From Caenorhabditis remanei (Eukaryota; Nematoda; Chromadorea; Rhabditida; Rhabditidae): a stretch of 64,000 nt of DNA. The position numbers and the translations under genes were made by a program. The stretch lies in the NCBI RefSeq assembly GCF_010183535.1, contig NC_071331.1:9672001-9736000 (forward strand). Reading direction: 5' to 3'. The notes beneath the pieces were generated by a model, which worked only from the letters and a program-made list of their open reading frames with translations, had not been told where the DNA came from and searched no databases. Below, in pieces: positions 59,048-64,000 of this stretch (positions are counted from its first letter, which is position 1; the number at the start of each line of letters is the position of its first letter).

Positions 59048-59864
59048 TGATTGAGATGGTCTGAATGTGGAAACCAATGGATCAGTGAAGTAACTGAAAA
59101 TAAACGGAAAGTTAGAAACAGCTAAAAAGAAATTTTAAGCAATTTTCAGTGTGTTATAAACATTCTGACCCTGATTTTTTCTTTTATACTTTTAACTGGA
59201 AAAGTATTTCTCACGAAAATAGAGAACTGCATAGGTAGAAAATCAAAAATGGAAACGACGAAACAGTGGAATAGATAAGATAGTGACAGTTGTTCTTATC
59301 AATTTACCGATGAAGACGAATATACCTGTATCTCTTTTTATAATGTGTTCTCTGTGTATCTATTTCTGTGGTTGTGTACGAGAGTTTACCGACTATTTGA
59401 TGATACTGACTGTTCTATGATTATGTGACCTTCAGTGTAGTGGGGATGGTGCAGGAGGATAGAGATATTATTTAGGTTGGGCTACAAAGATCATAAGAAT
59501 AAATTATAGTTGCAGATCAGGAGTGACCGAAACAGAGGAAACCGTCTTCGTGAGTAGACTCACACCATTGCAAACTCCGTTTCATCGATGTCATAAACTT
59601 GAGATTTTTTTCGATTGGAGCTGAATAAAGATGACGGAAAATAGTTATGAATGCAGAATCGATATGCAGTCTTCGTCTGAACAGATATTCCAGAAAGTTC
59701 CTAGACTAATGATCAGTGTCAGTGCGGATTTTTCACAATCGGTGATCAAGTTGTTTAACTGTTTCAAGTAATTGGTATACGGTCACAGGGAAAATTTCAG
59801 CAATAGATGGATATTGGTTGTTACAAAACCTTATTGCTGTTTTTTCTGGTATCGCTATTTATTT
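59048..59864. promoter_or_regulatory. Upstream region of semo-1, no gene seen
   Basis: TTTATTTTCAG at about 59093 lies just 5' of the coding exon and could receive a spliced leader or a 5' UTR exon. The remainder shows no supported feature. Confidence 0.4.
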
Positions 59865-60141
59865 CTGGAGATATACCGTCTACAAAAATACATCACTAGT
59901 TTAGAAGACACACGGTCACTTAATAGCACGGCACGCTTATTACAACCGCGCTCTACCGAAATTTAAAAAAATAGTGTGCGAAATTGAGAGACTCAGAGAA
60001 GAATACATTTTTTCAAGGGCATTTCGGTATAGGGTTGTTGTAAAAACTATGCCGAGCTAATAGGTAGTCCTACTGTCGCCTACATACGTTAACTGTTTTA
60101 ACACAATGCCAAATATAATTAGTGATTAGGTTTACCATTAA
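59865..60141. repeat. 277-bp target-site duplication, copy 1
   Basis: Identical by eye to 63405-63681, from CTGGAGATATACCGTC to TTTACCATTAA. It includes a MITE of the TAGCACGGCACGC family (59921-60062). Confidence 0.9.
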
Positions 60142-60178
60142 CTTAGTTACTTAGTTACTTAGTCGATCCGTTCCTCGC

Positions 60179-60841
60179 TCAGTTGGTGTGGGCGCGGATC
60201 ACAGCTATCCATTTTTTCCGATCTTTGGCGATTGTGCTCCAAGGTTCGATCAATTGAGTTCCTTGTCGCACTGAGATTTCTTTCTTCAGGGAGTCGGCCC
60301 ATCGCATTGGTGGTCTTCCTACTGGCCTTTTCTCATTTCTGGGTATCCATTCTTGAAGTAACGTTGTCCACCGATTATCGTTTCTTCTCATCACGTGGCC
60401 AGCCCAACTTAACTTTCGTTTCGTTATGAAGGCAAGAGGGTCTTTCACTTGGGACATCTTCCTTATATCTTCTCGGTGGAGGTTTTTCTCTCGTTGTTCC
60501 GTGAGGGTAATTCCGACGAGTTTGCGTTCAAGTGCAGCATGTGTTATTCTTACTCTTTCGGATAGAGCTTTAGTGAAAGTCCATGTTTCTGATCCATATG
60601 TCAGTGCAGGGAGAACAATGGAGTCGAAAAGTTGCGCTCGGATTTTCGGACACGTCAGGGCATTTGTTGTGTTTTTGATGTTGTTGAGTGCAGCCCATGC
60701 CGATCGTCGTCTTCTGTGAATTTCTGGCTCTAGATCGTTTTTTGTATTGAGCAGTCTCCCCAAGTATACGTATTCCTCAACATCTTCAATTGCTGACATG
60801 GTGTTGTTTTTTTCTGATATGTATTTGGTGACTTGACGCAA
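60179..60841 (-). pseudogene. RTE C-terminal domain, shifted one frame from the RT
   Basis: The continuation in another frame reads EDVEEYVYLGRLL, YGSETWTFTK, LSWAGHVMRRNDNRWTTLLQ and GRPPMRWADSLKKEI, standard for the C-terminus of RTE/CR1-like polymerases, ending AVIRAHTN. The shift maps near 60841-60850 beside an AAATTT run. Confidence 0.88.
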
Positions 60842-62123
60842 ATTTGTTCCTCAGCACTTTTGTTTTACTCGCGTTTATTTCCAGACCGACTGTTTCACAA
60901 CTGTTTACCAGCTCTTGTAGCATTTTTTCCGCTATTTGTGGAGTTTTCGAGATGAGAATGATATCGTCGGCGAATCGTAGGTGTGTTAGGTTTCTGCCGT
61001 TAATTCTGATACCAGGGGAGTTGTCGTAGTCATCTTTGTCTTCTTTTAGATGTGGCCATGACATTCGACGGAAGGCCGATTCGAGACAAGCAGAGAACAG
61101 GTTTGGTGAAATGGGGTCACCTTGTCTGACACCTCTGGTAATGGGGATATTGACTGGGTTATAGAAAGGTGTGATTGTGGTGGAGCAATCGTTGTAACAC
61201 TCTTTTAGGAGTTTTATGTATACAGAGTCTATCCCTTGAGTCTTCAGGCTTTCCCATAAAGCAGTGGGTTCGATCGTGTCGAATGCCTTTTTGAAGTCGA
61301 TAAATACCATTGTGATTGGTATGTGGTATTCTCGACCGACTTCCAGCAGTCTTTGCACTGAATGGATGTGGTCAATCGTCGAGAAGGATCTTCTAAATCC
61401 TGCTTGTTCGACCGGTTGTGCTTCTTCCAGTGACTTTCGGATTCTATTCAGAATACATTTCGTGAAGACTTTATAAAGTACAGGAAGCAGGCAGATCGGA
61501 CGATAATTTTCTAGATTTTCTTTGTCTCCTTTTTTGAATATTAGAGTTGTTTTTGACGATTTCCACTTTGTTGGAACTTTTCCTTCTTTCAGGTACCGTG
61601 AGAATCTCTTTGCTAGGAGTTTGTGAACGGTGAAGTGACAACTTTTCAGGAAGTCTGCTGATATCTTGTCTTCTCCCGCCGCGTTACCGTTTTGGAATGA
61701 GTTCAGGGAGTGTTGGATTTCTTCTGGAAGGAATGGAGGTAATGCTTCTGTTTGTTGAGAGAGAGTGGTTGAAACGTTCGGTTTTTTAGTTGCAAACAGA
61801 TTTGAGTAGAACCGTCTTACTTCGATTTCCATTTTTTCTCGAGAAGTGAGTTTTTCTCCCGTCTCTCCTGATATCAAACATGGAATGTATGATTGGTATT
61901 CGTTGATGTCCCTTGCAACCTTCTTCAGACTCCTTTTCTGATTTGCAGCATTCAGAAATCTATCTTTCGTGAAATTTTCATGATCTTTCTTCACTGCTTG
62001 CCTACATTCTTTGGACAGGGTCTTGAAGTTGGGGTCTGATCTATCAGTGCATCTTCTTTTTGCCAGTAATATTCTTGTATTGTCCGTCAGTCTATTTCTA
62101 GAATGATTCTTTGGCATTGTCAC
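60786..62123 (-). pseudogene. RTE reverse transcriptase domain
   Basis: Palm and finger motifs are present: TLIFKKGDKENLENYRPICL, EQAGFRRSFSTIDHI, VFIDFKKAFDTIE, GVRQGDPISPNLF and the catalytic LRFADDIILIS. It is in frame with the endonuclease. After LRNKFAS the frame goes off by one base and soon stops. Confidence 0.93.
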
Positions 62124-62183
62124 AGCAGCGTCTTGCGCGTTCTTCAGAACATGTACAAGGGTATCGTACTCCTTATCGATATC

Positions 62184-63086
62184 TTAATCTTCACAAGAGT
62201 CAAGAGTTTCTGTTGCGAGCAACGCTGCTGTCGGGTCTAGGACTCTTCTAGGCGGCTTCCTTCTCTTCACTTGCTCGTACTTCGCCTGTTTTGCGTTTAT
62301 GTGGATTTTTGCTCGTAGCATACGGTGATCGCTGCCGTTTGTGAATGAAGGAACAACAGAGACGTCGGTGATGTATTTTCCGTTTGCAAGAATGTGATCT
62401 AACTCGTGTCTGTGTTGTTTATCGGGACTGATGTAGGTCCACCGTCGGTGAGTCGCCTTTATGAACTGTGAGTTCATGTGGAATACTCTGTTGACCTCGC
62501 AGAACGTGGCAAGTCTCTCTCCACTGTCGTTTCTCTTTTCCATGGAGTGTGGGCCAATGAATACTTCGTTTCCTTTCCTTTCGCCGATTCTGGCATTAAA
62601 GTCTCCTATGACCATTTTATATCTACTCTTGCATGACTTGTACACGTCTTCTAGATTTTCGTAGAAATTTGAGTGTTCTTCTTCTTCGTATTCAGCGGTG
62701 GGTGCATAGCCTTGTATGATAGTGCACTGATTCTTGTTCACTTGCAGTGTAATGTATCCGATACGATGATTCACTATCTTTATCTCTTTTATTTTTGGCA
62801 TAAGGGATTTATTAATTATAAATCCTACACCGCCAGATACAGAAGAGTCGTTGCGTTTTCCAAGTATTACGCCGGTTCCGTCCCGATTTGTCATATGCAC
62901 TTCTGCGGATCTTTTTGTTTCTGAGAGACCAATAATGTCGTATTTAATGCGATTTGTCTCTTCGAGTAGTTCTGCAAGTCTGTTGTCTGTGGCGACAGAC
63001 CTGCAGTTAAAAGTGCATATTCTTAGATCGGTTTTTCTGGTTTTTGGCCGGGTTAACTTTGTCCTTTTTGATTGGTAGACATCCAT
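62184..63086 (-). pseudogene. RTE endonuclease domain (APE-like), ended by a TAA
   Basis: Reads LRICTFNCRS, IIGLSETKR (catalytic Glu), IQGYAPTAEYEEEE, VIGDFNARIG, HELDHIL and GSDHRMLRAKI, all motifs of the APE-type endonuclease that nicks target DNA. The frame stops at 62184-62186 (TAA) and continues in the same frame into the polymerase after 20 codons, so a single nonsense codon separates the domains. Confidence 0.9.
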
Positions 63087-63404
63087 AACTCCAAGATTAG
63101 ATCGCCTCTCTCGACGTGCTACTGAATCTACCGTAACAGTTGCAGAGGCCGAGTGCGGAGGACTGAGGCAGGTTTTGGTGCTGTTTTGAGCGGTTTGGGT
63201 GTCTCTAGTTACTTTACTATGGTCTGCTAAACCAATGCTAAAGCCGCCCGGTCACAGAGAGTATTCGACGCTACCTCTGACCTGCGTGAGACGTTGTACT
63301 TCTTGGCCAGATGTTTCACTCCCGGCGTGACGAATTCGCCGGGTTTGTAGAAGTGTAACATCTGTTGATCTTCTTCGCCGCGAAGAGGCTCAGTACAGAA
63401 GAAG
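63087..63404 (-). other. 5' segment of the RTE element
   Basis: A different minus-strand frame (63227 upward) reads MLHFYKPGEFVTPGVKHLAK within the element, but its apparent start lies in the flanking duplication, so it is not a confident ORF. This is mostly the 5' UTR. Confidence 0.4.
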
Positions 63405-63681
63405 CTGGAGATATACCGTCTACAAAAATACATCACTAGTTTAGAAGACACACGGTCACTTAATAGCACGGCACGCTTATTACAACCGCGCTCTACCGAA
63501 ATTTAAAAAAATAGTGTGCGAAATTGAGAGACTCAGAGAAGAATACATTTTTTCAAGGGCATTTCGGTATAGGGTTGTTGTAAAAACTATGCCGAGCTAA
63601 TAGGTAGTCCTACTGTCGCCTACATACGTTAACTGTTTTAACACAATGCCAAATATAATTAGTGATTAGGTTTACCATTAA
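63405..63681. repeat. 277-bp target-site duplication, copy 2
   Basis: Matches 59865-60141 base for base by eye, including the MITE (63461-63602). Unique sequence resumes as CATGAGATATTCACGG. Confidence 0.9.
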
Positions 63682-64000
63682 ACATGAGATATTCACGGCT
63701 TACAAGAAGAAGTTTCAAGTAATCGTTTTGTCAGGACGTTTAGAATAGTGAAAATCTTATTGAAACCCGTTTCTTGTTGGTTTCAACTGTATTTTTTTGA
63801 ACTAATGAACCACAAGCATCAATAGATCACCCTGTTTAAAAAATTGAAAATAGATTCCCTCTCTCTCTTCCCAATGTTCACAATGTCATCTATCAGTTTT
63901 CATGCCTGATAGTGAGTCTCATCTCTAACATCAGACATGTTACATCGAATAACGGTAATTTTTTTGATAATCATATGGCAATACTGTTGCATCGCAAATT
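63682..64000. other. Window end, no feature seen
   Basis: AT-rich; no exon, repeat or RNA is supported. Confidence 0.4.

Larger units (their letters stand above)
60142..63404 (-). mobile_element. RTE-type non-LTR retrotransposon, 3.26 kb
   Basis: On the minus strand the order is AP-like endonuclease, then reverse transcriptase, then C-terminal domain. The 3' end is a short tandem TAAGTAAC tail. Length, domain order, a tail of short repeats and the very long direct flanks fit the RTE clade; C. elegans Rte-1 is about 3.3 kb and, as I recall, also has long direct repeats. The 5' end at 63404 is set by the flanking repeat. Two lesions interrupt the reading frame. Confidence 0.88.

Noticed and set aside
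63227..63469. 80-codon frame at the RTE 5' end as an ORF1
   Set aside because: Its apparent start lies in the flanking target duplication, so it cannot be an element gene as drawn.

Overview
The window is nuclear DNA of a Caenorhabditis nematode that is not C. elegans itself. Introns are short and follow GT..TTTCAG, the intergenic DNA is AT-rich, and six recognisable genes match, from memory, genes near C. elegans Y37A1C/Y37A1B/F52B11 on chromosome IV: nkcc-1, a phosphomannomutase (F52B11.2), cfp-1, lst-3/ccar-1, lst-4 and semo-1. The species cannot be named from the sequence alone.

Layout. 1-840 carries the last exon of nkcc-1 (+). 840-9600 is accessory: a decayed pseudogene, a large palindrome, gene remnants, one unrecognised multi-exon gene (+) and a zinc-knuckle ORF interrupted by a transposon. 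9790-29014 holds four minus-strand genes in a row: a small membrane protein, phosphomannomutase, cfp-1 (CXXC1/SET1-complex subunit, spread over 10 kb by repeat-filled introns) and lst-3 (CCAR1). lst-4 (SH3-PX-BAR sorting nexin) runs the other way from 30363 to 40150, so lst-3 and lst-4 share a divergent 1.3 kb promoter region. Then come a fragment of an unknown gene (-), about 51 tandem copies of a 184-bp satellite (41153-50572), a 100-N assembly gap, repeat-rich DNA with a 1.95-kb hairpin, semo-1 (SELENBP1/methanethiol oxidase, -) and a nearly intact RTE-type retrotransposon flanked by a 277-bp direct repeat.

The genes do not form one pathway. They cover chloride cotransport, mannose-1-phosphate supply, H3K4 methylation targeting, transcription/splicing co-regulation, endocytic trafficking and sulfur metabolism.

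The most unusual content is the repeat fraction. At least eight insertions share hAT-like ends (CAGAGTTGT or CATAGTTGT types) and 8-bp target duplications, but their cores are self-complementary low-complexity words (GGAATCCGGAACC, GGGCCGGGCC, TTCCTTC, probably CCGGTGAA). One has a near-matching empty site inside a local tandem duplication. A second family of long palindromes (CACRGTCTCCCA ends, 5-bp duplications) recurs three times. All coordinates and splice sites were read by eye; nothing was searched against a database.
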